From Neobacillus niacini (GTDB lineage Bacteria > Bacillota > Bacilli > Bacillales > Cytobacillaceae), in contig NZ_JACWFG010000011.1 in the NCBI RefSeq assembly GCF_019749295.1, positions 558,001 to 622,000 of the forward strand: a stretch of DNA of 64,000 nucleotides, in the 5' to 3' direction. A program made the position numbers and the translations under genes. This document shows, in pieces, positions 44,276-53,473 of this stretch; position 1 is the stretch's first letter; every line of letters begins with the position of its first letter. The notes beneath the pieces are model-generated. The model worked only from the letters and a program-made list of their open reading frames with translations. It did no database searches and was not told the DNA's origin.

Positions 44276-44345
44276 AAAGTAGAATTAAAGTTGAACCAAA
44301 ATACCACAGGTACCTTTAAATGAATTGGTTATAATATAAATACAA

Positions 44346-44384
44346 AGAACACCACAAATTGATACTGTGGTGTTTTATTTTTTT
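44346..44384 (+). terminator. Terminator of the hydroxylase operon
   Basis: AACACCACA (44348-44356) pairs with TGTGGTGTT (44366-44374), followed by TTATTTTTTT. Confidence 0.88.
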
Positions 44385-44532
44385 GAAAAAACTAAACTAT
44401 AATTTCCATTAGAGAAGGATTTTTCTATCATAACTGAGAATTTAACTATCTATAGTACAAATTTGCTAAGGAAATCCAGTACTAACTTAAAATATAATGG
44501 ACGATAAAACAAAAATTTTGGTAACATTTAAT

Positions 44533-44548
44533 TAACTTTAGAAAGTTA
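44533..44548. promoter_or_regulatory. Candidate operator of the HTH-pseudoamidase regulator
   Basis: TAACTTT-AG-AAAGTTA is a 7-bp inverted repeat 34 bases before the regulator start. The halves AACTTT (45524) and AAAGTT (45553) recur upstream of nicF. Confidence 0.45.
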
Positions 44549-44581
44549 TTCTGGAAGAATTCTGTGAAAGGAGGAATCAAT

Positions 44582-45349
44582 GTGTTTGAAAATCTTTTAA
44601 ATATATCCGAAGTTGCAAAATTATTAGGGATTTCTCCTAGTACATTACGGCGGTTAGAGAAAAATGGAAATATCGAAGAGTATGGTTTAAAGGTTATATA
44701 TACACCTGGAGGACAAAGAAGATATATCCTGGATGAAATACACCACCTTTATTCTAATCAAGGATTTTCAGGGCAAATTGGCTTTGGTAAAAAACCTGCT
44801 CTCTTAATTCGTGATTTGACTTTAGCGTTTACAGACCCACATTCTCAATTATCGATTAAAATGGAAAATGAGATTACGGCAACAAAACAACTTATCGACG
44901 AGGCAATTTTACAAAAAATACCAATAATCTTCGGCATTACTATTTATAAATCAGATAATATGGTCTCCAGAATATGGTGTAAAAAATTTCCCTCGCTTCA
45001 AATTTTAGATCGTGAAAGTTCTTGGGTCAACATTCATCCTGCTCTGAGTCATTATCCTTTTGATTTGATTAGTCATACCGTTTATATCTCAAGCTTATAT
45101 GATGAAAAAATCGATAATTTTTTAAAACAGCAGCAAATTGATACTGTAATATTAGCAGGAGCCACAACAAGTGGATCTATTAGAGCAGCAGCGGTAGATG
45201 CTCTTCAAAGGGGCTACAGTGTTATAATCCCTAAAGAAGCTGTAGGAGATCGTAACCAGACTTTACAAAACTCTACGTTAATAGACTTAAACGCAAGATA
45301 TGCAGATGTAATGAGTCTAGATAAGGTTTTAAAAGGTATGAAGCAATAA
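44582..45349 (+). CDS. MerR-like HTH fused to a catalytically dead isochorismatase domain (candidate nicotinate-pathway regulator)
   Basis: 255 residues. Residues about 6-58 form a MerR/excisionase-type DNA-binding domain (ISEVAKLLGISPSTLRRLEK, wing TPGGQRRYILDEI). Residues about 66-250 form an isochorismatase-fold domain clearly paralogous to the next gene: FGKKPALLIRDLTLAFTDP against FGMKPGLIVVDMIKGFTDP, and ATTSGSIRAAAVDALQRGY against CTTCGCVRATAVDALQLGY. Asp78 of the triad is kept, but the nucleophile Cys is Ser199 and the catalytic Lys position reads His165. It is therefore predicted not to hydrolyse but to bind a maleamate-like ligand and control the cluster. GTG 44582 follows AAAGGAGG (44568-44575). 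Monocistronic, with its own terminator. Confidence 0.85.
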   Translation: MFENLLNISEVAKLLGISPSTLRRLEKNGNIEEYGLKVIYTPGGQRRYILDEIHHLYSNQGFSGQIGFGKKPALLIRDLTLAFTDPHSQLSIKMENEITATKQLIDEAILQKIPIIFGITIYKSDNMVSRIWCKKFPSLQILDRESSWVNIHPALSHYPFDLISHTVYISSLYDEKIDNFLKQQQIDTVILAGATTSGSIRAAAVDALQRGYSVIIPKEAVGDRNQTLQNSTLIDLNARYADVMSLDKVLKGMKQ

Positions 45350-45367
45350 AAAAATAAGTCATATTAT

Positions 45368-45407
45368 AACCCGTGAATTATCCAAAGAGATAATCCATGG
45401 GTTTTTT
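45368..45407 (+). terminator. Terminator after the regulator
   Basis: ACCCGTGAATTATC pairs with GATAATCCATGGGT (two mismatches) and is followed by TTTTTT. Confidence 0.85.
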
Positions 45408-45437
45408 AAAATTCTGATAATTTAAATAAATTAAATA

Positions 45438-45466
45438 TTGACACTATTCAAAACATGGGATAGAAT
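45438..45466 (+). promoter_or_regulatory. Sigma-A promoter of the nicF operon
   Basis: TTGACA (45438-45443), exact 17-base spacer, TAGAAT (45461-45466). The leader is about 150 bases. Just downstream a direct repeat TTTGGTAG occurs twice (45481 and 45490). Confidence 0.75.
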
Positions 45467-45578
45467 TTAGTTATGGAAGCTTTGGTAGGTTTGGTAGATA
45501 AAAAGAGATTTAGCAGGAGTTACAACTTTTATTACTTATTACTACCATCTATAAAGTTACACAATTGAATGACTTACA

Positions 45579-45599
45579 AAGGTGGGTTTACCCAACCTT
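45579..45599 (+). other. Leader hairpin abutting the nicF ribosome binding site
   Basis: AAGGT-GGGT-TT-ACCC-a-ACCTT folds into a 9-bp stem with one bulge, ending one base before GGAGG (45600-45604). It is placed to affect translation or mRNA stability. Confidence 0.4.
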
Positions 45600-45624
45600 G
45601 GAGGATTAGGGAGGTAGAGCTTTA

Positions 45625-46284
45625 GTGACGCAGCCAATAGGTGATGAGACTTTTTTTGAAGAAAGAGGATTTGGAAAATTAATAGGTTTCGGTATGAAAC
45701 CGGGCTTGATAGTTGTGGACATGATTAAAGGATTTACAGATCCCAGCATGCCAATGGGCTCTGATTTAACAGAACAAATTAGAAATGTTAATAAGCTTTT
45801 AAAAACTTTACACCAAATGGAACTTCCAGTCTTCTTTACTACTATTGCTTACGATGATGATTCCCTTGCTGATTCTGGAATTTGGTACCAAAAGATGGAG
45901 GGTTTGAAGACATTAAAAACCGGTACTGATGCGGTAAATGTTGATGAAAGATTAGATTTTCGTTATGGAGACGGGTTAATTGTAAAGAAATATGCCTCTG
46001 CTTTTTTTGGGACTGATCTTATTGCACGCCTCAATGCAAATCATATTGATACCGTTATTATCGTAGGATGTACGACTTGTGGCTGCGTTCGTGCGACCGC
46101 TGTTGACGCGTTGCAATTAGGGTATAGACCAATCGTGGTTGAAGATGCTGTGGGTGATCGTTCAGTAGCATCCCATGAGCAAAGTCTTTTTGATTTACGC
46201 CAGAAATATGCAGATGTATTAAATACGGATGAAGTAGTAACAGCCGTTTCAACAAAATATACATTGGATTCTCTAAAAAAATAA
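45625..46284 (+). CDS. nicF: Maleamate amidohydrolase NicF
   Basis: A 219-residue isochorismatase-family amidase with the full triad: Asp32 (LIVVDMIKGF), Lys121 (IVKKYASAFFGT) and Cys154 (GCTTCGCVRATAVDAL). NicF hydrolyses maleamate to maleate and ammonia in nicotinate degradation. GTG 45625 follows GGGAGGT (45609-45615). It heads an operon running into nicX, nicE and nicC and is the evident parent of the dead domain in the upstream regulator. Confidence 0.9.
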   Translation: MTQPIGDETFFEERGFGKLIGFGMKPGLIVVDMIKGFTDPSMPMGSDLTEQIRNVNKLLKTLHQMELPVFFTTIAYDDDSLADSGIWYQKMEGLKTLKTGTDAVNVDERLDFRYGDGLIVKKYASAFFGTDLIARLNANHIDTVIIVGCTTCGCVRATAVDALQLGYRPIVVEDAVGDRSVASHEQSLFDLRQKYADVLNTDEVVTAVSTKYTLDSLKK

Positions 46285-46368
46285 TTAAGTGAATAATTTG
46301 TTAATTTAAAGGATTTGTTGTTTCATTTATTGAAAAACTTATTAAATAAATCAAAGAGGTGTTTATTA

Positions 46369-47409
46369 ATGACAGTTGAATTAGATGAAATGGTTTCCTT
46401 GTTCAAAAAAGAGCTCGCATTATGTAAATTAAAGCCGACTGAAACAATGGCTGTATTAACCTCTGGAGAGATTAGGGCCGATTATGCGAAAGCGTTTTTA
46501 ACGGCAGCTTCACAAATCGGAGCGAACGCCTTTGAATTGAAACTTCCACCAGTCAAAAATGCAAGTAAAGATACTTTTGGAATAACCCCATTGACTGATA
46601 ATCGAGTTGCTGTGGAATGTTTAAAAAAGGCGGATCTTGTTATTGACTTAGTTCTCCTTTTATTTTCTAAAGAACAGTTAGAACTTCAAGATGCAGGTGT
46701 TAGAATCTTGCTGGTTGTTGAACCATTTGATGTGATCAAAAGAATGTTCCCAAAAGAATCCGATAAAGAGAGAGTACTATATGCAACCGAACTATTAAGA
46801 AACGCAAAAGAACTAAGGGTAACCAATAAGGCAGGAACAGATGTGAAATACCAATTAGGACAATACCCAATCCTTACCGAATATGGATATGCGGATGAGC
46901 CAGGAAGATGGGATCACCTGCCAAGCTGTTTTGCTGCAGCAACGTCCAACGATGGTGGAGTTGATGGAATTGTTGTTATGGATAAAGGTGATATCTTCTT
47001 CCCTTTTAACAGATATTTACAAGATCCAATTGAGTTAACCATTAAAGATGGTTTTGTAACAAAGATTGAAGGCGGATTTGATGCCATGCTGATGAAGGAG
47101 TATATAGAAAGCTTTAATGATCCACGCGCTTACGCAATATCACACATCGGATGGGGGCTGAACGAAAGAGCTCAATGGCACAGTTTGGCGTTTGATGATC
47201 AAGTATTTGGAATGGATGGGCGTGCTTTTTATGGAAATGTCTTATTCTCTTTAGGGCCCAACTCTGAATTAGGCGGAAATAATGATACCCCATGTCATCT
47301 TGATTTACCAATGAAAAATTGTACATTATACCTTGATGGTAAGCTAATCGTTAAAGATGGTGATATTGTTATAGACGAGATGAAACCTGTAAAACCACAG
47401 CACGCTTAA
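46369..47409 (+). CDS. nicX: 2,5-dihydroxypyridine 5,6-dioxygenase NicX
   Basis: 346 residues, of the aminopeptidase-M29-like fold used by NicX. The predicted Fe(II) ligands are His259 (SHIGWGLN), His310 and Asp312 (PCHLDLPM), matching the His-His-Asp set known for Pseudomonas NicX near 265/318/320. It opens the ring of 2,5-dihydroxypyridine to N-formylmaleamate. GAGGTG fits ATG 46369; the 18-residue upstream frame has no binding site. Confidence 0.88.
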   Translation: MTVELDEMVSLFKKELALCKLKPTETMAVLTSGEIRADYAKAFLTAASQIGANAFELKLPPVKNASKDTFGITPLTDNRVAVECLKKADLVIDLVLLLFSKEQLELQDAGVRILLVVEPFDVIKRMFPKESDKERVLYATELLRNAKELRVTNKAGTDVKYQLGQYPILTEYGYADEPGRWDHLPSCFAAATSNDGGVDGIVVMDKGDIFFPFNRYLQDPIELTIKDGFVTKIEGGFDAMLMKEYIESFNDPRAYAISHIGWGLNERAQWHSLAFDDQVFGMDGRAFYGNVLFSLGPNSELGGNNDTPCHLDLPMKNCTLYLDGKLIVKDGDIVIDEMKPVKPQHA

Positions 47410-47459
47410 TTATATAAATTTGTAAAGTAATTATTTTAAAGATTAATAGGAGGCTACAC

Positions 47460-48221
47460 ATGAAAAAGAATTACCGAGTTGGTTTAATTGTTCCTAGTTC
47501 AAATACAACCATGGAGACCGAAATTCCAGCCATGTTGCAGCAAAGATCACAACTTAAAGATGATTGTTCCTTTACCTTTCACTCCAGCCGGATGAGAATG
47601 ATGCATGTAACAAAAGAAGAATTGAAGAAAATGGATAGTGACAGTGATCGTTGTGCTTTGGAATTGTCTGATGCTCGCTGCGATGTTCTGGCTTATGCCT
47701 GTTTAGTGGCCATCATGGCCCAAGGGTGTAACTATCATGTGTCTTCTGAGAGCCGGTTGTCAGAAGTAGTAGCAGAAAATGGAGGAGCTTCTCCTGTTAT
47801 TAGCAGTGCTGGCGCTCTAGTAGCAGGAATCAAGGAGCTGGGAGTGAAGAAAGTCGCAATCATTACTCCTTATATGAAGCCTTTAACGAATATGGTCATT
47901 GAGTATTTGAACGATGCAGGAATCGAAGTGACGGATTCAATAAGTTTAGAGGTTCCGGATAATCTGGAAGTGGGGAAACTCGATCCTATGAGGCTTATTG
48001 ATATTGTTGACAATTTAGATGTGAGCCAAGCGGAGGCAGTGGTCCTATCCGCCTGTGTTCAAATGCCGTCCTTACCGGCAATCCAGCCGGTTCAGAATAA
48101 AATAGGGCTGCCTGTACTTTCTGCAGCTACTGCAACGGTATACCAGATTCTCAAATCGCTTGAGTTGGATCCAATTGTACCAAATGCCGGGGGTTTATTA
48201 TCTGGTAATATTAAAGTTTAA
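47460..48221 (+). CDS. nicE: Maleate cis-trans isomerase NicE
   Basis: 253 residues of the Asp/Glu racemase superfamily with both catalytic cysteines at Cys81 (LAYACLVAIM) and Cys199 (VLSACVQMPSLPA), and the substrate loop PSSNTTMETEIP. These positions agree with Cys82 and Cys200 of the known enzyme. It converts maleate to fumarate, the entry to central metabolism. AGGAGG precedes ATG 47460. Confidence 0.92.
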   Translation: MKKNYRVGLIVPSSNTTMETEIPAMLQQRSQLKDDCSFTFHSSRMRMMHVTKEELKKMDSDSDRCALELSDARCDVLAYACLVAIMAQGCNYHVSSESRLSEVVAENGGASPVISSAGALVAGIKELGVKKVAIITPYMKPLTNMVIEYLNDAGIEVTDSISLEVPDNLEVGKLDPMRLIDIVDNLDVSQAEAVVLSACVQMPSLPAIQPVQNKIGLPVLSAATATVYQILKSLELDPIVPNAGGLLSGNIKV

Positions 48222-48297
48222 AACTGTGAAAAAGCACTGTTGTAAAGGGATTTGTTACTTTTTCCTTTATAAAAATAATATTGGGGTGATTTAAAGA

Positions 48298-49527
48298 ATG
48301 AAGAAGTCTTTGGTTGTGGGTATTGTCGGTGGTGGTATTGGCGGGATAGCTTTGGCTCGAGCTTTGAGGCAGCGTGGTATTTCTTTTCAATTGTTTGAAC
48401 AAGCTTCGGAATTCAGGGAGGTTGGCGCTGGAATCCAAATGACTCCTAATGCTGTCAAGGTATTGAACTCACTAGGCCTAGATAACGAGATTGATAGAGT
48501 TGGTTTCTTGCCAGAAGCGATGGTGGGTCGTGGTTGGGAGACAGGTGAGGAATTATTTCGTACTCCCTTAAAGGGTACATTTGATAGACTTTTTGGTGCA
48601 GCGTACTATCATTTGCACCGAGCTGATCTACACAGTATCTTAGCAGAAGAGTTACCAGAAGAGTGCATTACTTACAATGTCAAATGTGTAGATGTAATAC
48701 AAAAAGGTGAAAAGGCAGTTGCTGTTTTTGATAATGGAGAAGAGTTCGAGGCTGACCTGATTGTAGGCGCTGACGGAATACGTTCTGCTGTCAGGGGAGC
48801 ATTGTGGGGCAATGATGATCCGACGTTTACTGGTCACATGTGTTGGCGTGCGCTTGTTCCGGTCGACAAGCATCCCTTGCCTTTCGTTCAGCCAGCAGCA
48901 TCATTCTGGTTTGGTCCAAAAGCACACGTGGTAACCTACTACGTCAAGGGTGGTAAGGCAGTAAATATTGTTGCTTGCAAAGAAACAAATGAGTGGGTGA
49001 AAGAATCATGGACTGAGCCAAGTTCAACTAAGGAACTATTAGAAGCGTATGATGGTTGGCACTCTGATTTGATAAGTCTTTTCGAACGTACAGATAATTC
49101 ACAGGTTTTTAAGTGGGGATTGTATGACCGTGATCCTATGGAGAAGTGGTCCAAAGGGAATGCGACACTCCTGGGTGACGCTGCACATCCTATGCTTCCG
49201 TACTTATCTCAAGGTGCTGCTATGGCTATAGAAGATGCTTATGTCCTTTCTGAAGCACTAGATCATTTCGAAGGGGACGTAGCCATGGCATTAGAAGCGT
49301 ATGAAAAAGAGCGCCGCAATCGAACAAGGGATGTGCAACTTCAAGCACGTGAAAGAGGTCGTACCTATCATCTGGATTCTCCTGAGGAGCAGCGCAAGCG
49401 TGATCTAGAATTACGGGAAAGGCAGACCCAAAATCCTAATGCTGTTGGTATTAGTGCTGAGTGGGTATATGAATATGATGCGACTTCATGTCGTCAGCGT
49501 TTTGGGACATCTAAGGCTCAAGTATAA
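48298..49527 (+). CDS. nicC: FAD-dependent 6-hydroxynicotinate 3-monooxygenase (NicC-like)
   Basis: A 409-residue class A flavin monooxygenase: VVGIVGGGIGGIALARALRQ (FAD), DLIVGADGIRSAVR (DG motif) and LLGDAAHPMLPYLSQGAAMAIED (GD motif). The family also includes salicylate hydroxylase. Position between nicE and the transporter, with every other pathway step present, supports NicC, which converts 6-hydroxynicotinate to 2,5-dihydroxypyridine with loss of CO2. GGGGTG precedes ATG 48298. Confidence 0.85.
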   Translation: MKKSLVVGIVGGGIGGIALARALRQRGISFQLFEQASEFREVGAGIQMTPNAVKVLNSLGLDNEIDRVGFLPEAMVGRGWETGEELFRTPLKGTFDRLFGAAYYHLHRADLHSILAEELPEECITYNVKCVDVIQKGEKAVAVFDNGEEFEADLIVGADGIRSAVRGALWGNDDPTFTGHMCWRALVPVDKHPLPFVQPAASFWFGPKAHVVTYYVKGGKAVNIVACKETNEWVKESWTEPSSTKELLEAYDGWHSDLISLFERTDNSQVFKWGLYDRDPMEKWSKGNATLLGDAAHPMLPYLSQGAAMAIEDAYVLSEALDHFEGDVAMALEAYEKERRNRTRDVQLQARERGRTYHLDSPEEQRKRDLELRERQTQNPNAVGISAEWVYEYDATSCRQRFGTSKAQV

Positions 49528-49641
49528 GGAACGATTAACGCCAAAATGAAAAAATACTCTGGTTGTTGTTTACCTCTAATGACTGGCTATTCTCTGATAT
49601 AGAAAGGTAATACTGCTTAAAATGAAAAAGGAGGCGTATTG

Positions 49642-50799
49642 ATGTTAAAACTTAAGTCCATTATTGTCTGTTTAGCGATACTTTTGGTTATTACAGGGTG
49701 CTCAAGCAATGGTTCCACCTCTGGGGAAGCAGAAAGTACAATGACAATTGCTTATGTAGGCGGACTTAGTGGTCCTACAGCAGCGTTTGGAATTCCAACA
49801 TTTGAAGCAGTAGAGTATGCAATCAAAGAGGTTAACGAGAATGGCGGAATTAACGGAAAGACAGTAAAACTCGTGAAGGAAGACGATGAAGGAAATCCAT
49901 TTAAAGGGCAGCAAGCCATTGATAAATTTGCAAATGAAGAAATTCAGTATGTCATTAGTGGATCGAGCAGTGCTGTAGCATTATCTCAGGTAGCTAAGGT
50001 CAAACAAAATAACATGATTGCTGTATCGCCTATTGCATCTGACCCAAAGGTTGTCTCAAAAGATCCTCGCTTTTTTGTGAATTTAGCTAACAATAACCAG
50101 TTTGGCTGGTCATCTGCTTTTTATGCGGCTAAAGAAATGGGAGTTAAAGAAGTGATTGCCTTTGTGCGGGATGATACCTATGGAACAAGTGTATTAAAGG
50201 CTTTCAAAGAAAAGTATGAGAAAAATGGCGGCAAGATTGTCAAGGAATATAAATACCCAATAGATGCAAAGGATTTTAATTCTTATATTAGTGAGGGTAT
50301 CAACGATTATCCAAATGCTGCAATTTTTGCCACTGGGTATGCAGCGGATAGCGGTCTAATCGCCAAGCAGGCCAGAGCAATTGGATATGACAAGCCGATT
50401 TTTGCAACGAATCCAATTTCTAACCCTCAGTATTTTGAGATATCCGGGGATGCATCGAATAATACCTATGTATCTTCTGCCTATATTTCTAGTGAAACCA
50501 TTGGGGATGAAACAAAAAACTTTATTGAAGCTTGGAAGTCAAAATTTAATTTGGAACCAAACGTATATCAGGTCCATGGATACGATGCTGTCTATATCCT
50601 GAAGTCAGCAATTGAAAAAGCAGATAGCTTAGACACAGCTAAGGTTCAAAAAGAATTGTTGAAAATCAAAGACTATGTTGGAGCATCAGGTGTTACAAGC
50701 TTTAATTCTGATGGATCATCTACCAAGCCTATTTATATTATCAAGTGGGATAATGGATCCTTAAAATTGGAGAAGACACTAGAACCTGGTTCCTATTAA
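49642..50799 (+). CDS. Branched-chain amino-acid-type ABC substrate-binding lipoprotein (LivK type)
   Basis: About 385 residues. Signal peptide with lipobox VITGC (Cys near residue 20), then the type-1 periplasmic binding pattern TIAYVGGLSGPTAAFGIPTFEAVEYAIKEVN, GSSSAVALSQVAKVKQ and YQVHGYDAVYIL. This family also imports aromatic acids, so nicotinate or a hydroxylated pyridine is a plausible ligand. AAAGGAGG fits ATG 49642. Confidence 0.88.
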   Translation: MLKLKSIIVCLAILLVITGCSSNGSTSGEAESTMTIAYVGGLSGPTAAFGIPTFEAVEYAIKEVNENGGINGKTVKLVKEDDEGNPFKGQQAIDKFANEEIQYVISGSSSAVALSQVAKVKQNNMIAVSPIASDPKVVSKDPRFFVNLANNNQFGWSSAFYAAKEMGVKEVIAFVRDDTYGTSVLKAFKEKYEKNGGKIVKEYKYPIDAKDFNSYISEGINDYPNAAIFATGYAADSGLIAKQARAIGYDKPIFATNPISNPQYFEISGDASNNTYVSSAYISSETIGDETKNFIEAWKSKFNLEPNVYQVHGYDAVYILKSAIEKADSLDTAKVQKELLKIKDYVGASGVTSFNSDGSSTKPIYIIKWDNGSLKLEKTLEPGSY

Positions 50800-50810
50800 G
50801 GGGGGATATC

Positions 50811-51686
50811 GTGTACTTAGATATATTAGTAAGTGGACTAGCCGTTGGCTGTATTTATAGTTTGATCGCTATGTCTTATAGTTTGATTTTTCGCTCTTCT
50901 GGAGTGCTAAATATTGGGACCGGCGAGTTTGTTATGGTTGGTGGCCTAGTTGGCTATTCAGTTATCAGCACTTTGACGACAAATTATTATTTGTCGATTA
51001 TTATCGCTATGGTAATTGCAGGTACTGTTGGTTACTTAGCCAATACTTTAGTTTTCCATCCTATCCAAAAGCGAGGTGGTCAGGACGTTCACGTCCTGAT
51101 TGCCAGCATTGCAATTCTAATCAGTTTGCCCCAAATAGGTGCCCTGTTATGGGGGGCTGAGCCTTTAAGCTTCCCAAACAACATTTCACAGGGTCAAGTT
51201 AACTTGGGTGTAACACAAATCTCCGGAATGAGTTTTCTGATTATTCTATTAAGTTTTGCGATCATGATAGTCTTCCAGGTCTTTTTCCGATTTACGCGTC
51301 TTGGTCAAGCGATGCGTGCCATTGCAGATGATCGAATTATGTCTCAATTGCTAGGTGTCAATAACCATAAGTACATCGCAATAATCTTTTTAATCGCTGG
51401 AGGATTGACAGGAATAGCTGGTGTGTTGCTTGGTCCCATTTATTATGCTTCATATGATATGGGAACAATTGGGGTCAAAGCTTTTGCTGCCGCTGTTGTT
51501 GGAGGATTTGGCAATGTGACGGGTGCAGTAATTGGAGGGATTTTGCTAGGCCTGATTGAAGCATTTGGCGGGACCATGGTCAGTTCGCAGTTTCGGGATT
51601 TAATTTTATATGGGATATTAATCGCAGTTATGTTATTCCGACCTACTGGTATATTAGGAATTAAACAACGGAGGGATACTGCATGA
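50811..51686 (+). CDS. livH: Liv-type ABC permease (LivH family)
   Basis: A 291-residue membrane protein with about eight helices, LAVGCIYSLIAMSYSLIFRSSGVLNIGTGEFVM at the start and the coupling loop GQAMRAIADDRIMSQLLGVN. GTG 50811 is 11 bases after the binding protein; the stop overlaps the next start in ATGA. Confidence 0.92.
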   Translation: MYLDILVSGLAVGCIYSLIAMSYSLIFRSSGVLNIGTGEFVMVGGLVGYSVISTLTTNYYLSIIIAMVIAGTVGYLANTLVFHPIQKRGGQDVHVLIASIAILISLPQIGALLWGAEPLSFPNNISQGQVNLGVTQISGMSFLIILLSFAIMIVFQVFFRFTRLGQAMRAIADDRIMSQLLGVNNHKYIAIIFLIAGGLTGIAGVLLGPIYYASYDMGTIGVKAFAAAVVGGFGNVTGAVIGGILLGLIEAFGGTMVSSQFRDLILYGILIAVMLFRPTGILGIKQRRDTA

Positions 51687-53473
51687 TGAATCAATCCGTA
51701 TTAAAGAAATATGGCACATTGATCGGTGCTCTGGGTATTTTATTAGTCATCGCACTCTTTGTACAATCGAATTATATGCTATCTTTACTTTCTCAAGCAG
51801 TAATCTATACGATACTGGCAGTTTCTTTGCAGTTGATTTTTGGATATGCCGGCCAGGTAAGCATGGCGCATGCTGGTTTTTTTGGAATCGGTGCATATAC
51901 CTCAGCTATACTGACCTATCATTATGATTGGAATTTTGTCCTCGCTTTTTTGATGGCAGGGGTAGTGGCAGCAATCGTATCGCTCATTCTATCACCGATG
52001 GCCAAGCTGGGTGAAATCTATTTTGCAATGTCCACCTTAGCGTTCAATCTTATTTTGACCATTGTTTTTGCCAATGGTGGAAACCTCACGGGGGGATGGA
52101 ATGGACTTCCGGGTATTCCATTTCCGAATATTTTCGGCTGGGTTGTTGATTCGAAGAAGGAATTTTTCATTTTAGCTTCCATAGTACTCATCGTTCAGTA
52201 TCTATTTATGATCCGGTTAACTGAGGGAAGACTCGGCCGTAATTTTCGTGCCATTCGCGATAACCAGTTGGCCGCTTCTTCACTTGGAATCAATATCGGG
52301 TTAACAAAAATAAAAGGGTTCATTTTAGGATGTTTCTGGGCAGGTTTAGCAGGAAGTGTCATGGTACATATGTATGCTTTCGTCAGTCCAGAACCGTTTT
52401 CCTTTCATGAATCCATTACGGTTATCCTAATGGTAGTGTTAGGGGGACTGGGATCATTTGTTGGAGCCTTGTTTGGAGGATTTGGGATTACCTTCTTAAA
52501 TGAAGTGTTGAAAGAAATTCCGCTTTATCGACCAATATTTTATGGATTGTTTATCGTAGTAATGATGATTTTTTGGCCAAACGGACTATATGGTTTGGTT
52601 AAGAAATTTCAAAAACAGACAAAGGAAACCCTTATTAAGTACACCAAAATAAATCTGAGCTTAAAAAAGTATTTATCCCAATCCAAGGATACGAACCAGA
52701 CCATTTTGAAAATGGATCATGTTACAAAACAATTTGGGGGTGTTGTAGCCCTTGATAATGTTGACTTGGAAGTAAAGCAAGGTCAGGTCTTCGGTTTGAT
52801 TGGCCCGAATGGGGCTGGGAAAACAACCTTTATCAATACCATAACGGGCTTAGAGAAGCCGACAATAGGAAAGGTTACTTTCTTGGACGAAGACATTAGC
52901 GGCAAGCCGATGTATTACGTTGGAGCCAAAGGAATGGTGCGAACCTTTCAAACTAGCAAACTCTTTAACAGTATGACGGTAGTAGAAAACGTTATGGTTG
53001 GAACATCGACGATACTTAAGAATGATATCGGGATGGCTATTTTGCAAAATAAGGAGTACCACATTGAAGAGCAGAAAGCATATAGCATTGCCATGAGTAT
53101 AGTAAATCTTGTGGGGTTGGAAGATAAAGCGTTCGATTTATGTGCCAATCTCTCATATGGACATCGCCGTTTGGTTGAAATTGCAAGGGCACTGGCATCC
53201 CAGCCTAAGGTTCTGTTTTTGGATGAACCTGCAGCTGGCCTTAACCTAAAAGAGAGGGAAAATTTAAAAGACTTGATCATCCGCTTGCGTAATGAATTTG
53301 GTATTACAATTTTCATTGTAGAACATGACTTGAATCTATTATCCAAGATTTGCGACCATATGGCCGTCCTTAACTTCGGAAAGAAAATTGCGGATGGATT
53401 GCCTCAAGCTGTAGTTAATGATCCTGAAGTTATTCAAGCCTATTTGGGAAGGAGAGATAAAAAGCATGCTTAA
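51683..53473 (+). CDS. Fused Liv-type permease and ATPase (LivM-LivG)
   Basis: 596 residues. Residues about 1-315 are a LivM permease (SLQLIFGYAGQVSMAHAGFFGIGAYT, GRNFRAIRDNQLAASSLGIN). After a basic linker, residues about 345-596 are a LivG ATPase with Walker A GPNGAGKTT, signature LSYGHRRLVEIARAL and Walker B VLFLDEPAAGL. Separate genes are the norm; the fusion here has no internal binding site obvious at the join. Confidence 0.92.
   Translation: MMNQSVLKKYGTLIGALGILLVIALFVQSNYMLSLLSQAVIYTILAVSLQLIFGYAGQVSMAHAGFFGIGAYTSAILTYHYDWNFVLAFLMAGVVAAIVSLILSPMAKLGEIYFAMSTLAFNLILTIVFANGGNLTGGWNGLPGIPFPNIFGWVVDSKKEFFILASIVLIVQYLFMIRLTEGRLGRNFRAIRDNQLAASSLGINIGLTKIKGFILGCFWAGLAGSVMVHMYAFVSPEPFSFHESITVILMVVLGGLGSFVGALFGGFGITFLNEVLKEIPLYRPIFYGLFIVVMMIFWPNGLYGLVKKFQKQTKETLIKYTKINLSLKKYLSQSKDTNQTILKMDHVTKQFGGVVALDNVDLEVKQGQVFGLIGPNGAGKTTFINTITGLEKPTIGKVTFLDEDISGKPMYYVGAKGMVRTFQTSKLFNSMTVVENVMVGTSTILKNDIGMAILQNKEYHIEEQKAYSIAMSIVNLVGLEDKAFDLCANLSYGHRRLVEIARALASQPKVLFLDEPAAGLNLKERENLKDLIIRLRNEFGITIFIVEHDLNLLSKICDHMAVLNFGKKIADGLPQAVVNDPEVIQAYLGRRDKKHA

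Noticed and set aside
45481..45497. Tandem TTTGGTAG as the start of a repeat array
   Set aside because: Only two units; noted as a possible operator element, not a repeat array or CRISPR.
52948..53346. 132-codon minus-strand open frame opposite the ATPase domain of the Liv fusion
   Set aside because: Antisense shadow of conserved ATPase motifs; no family resemblance.
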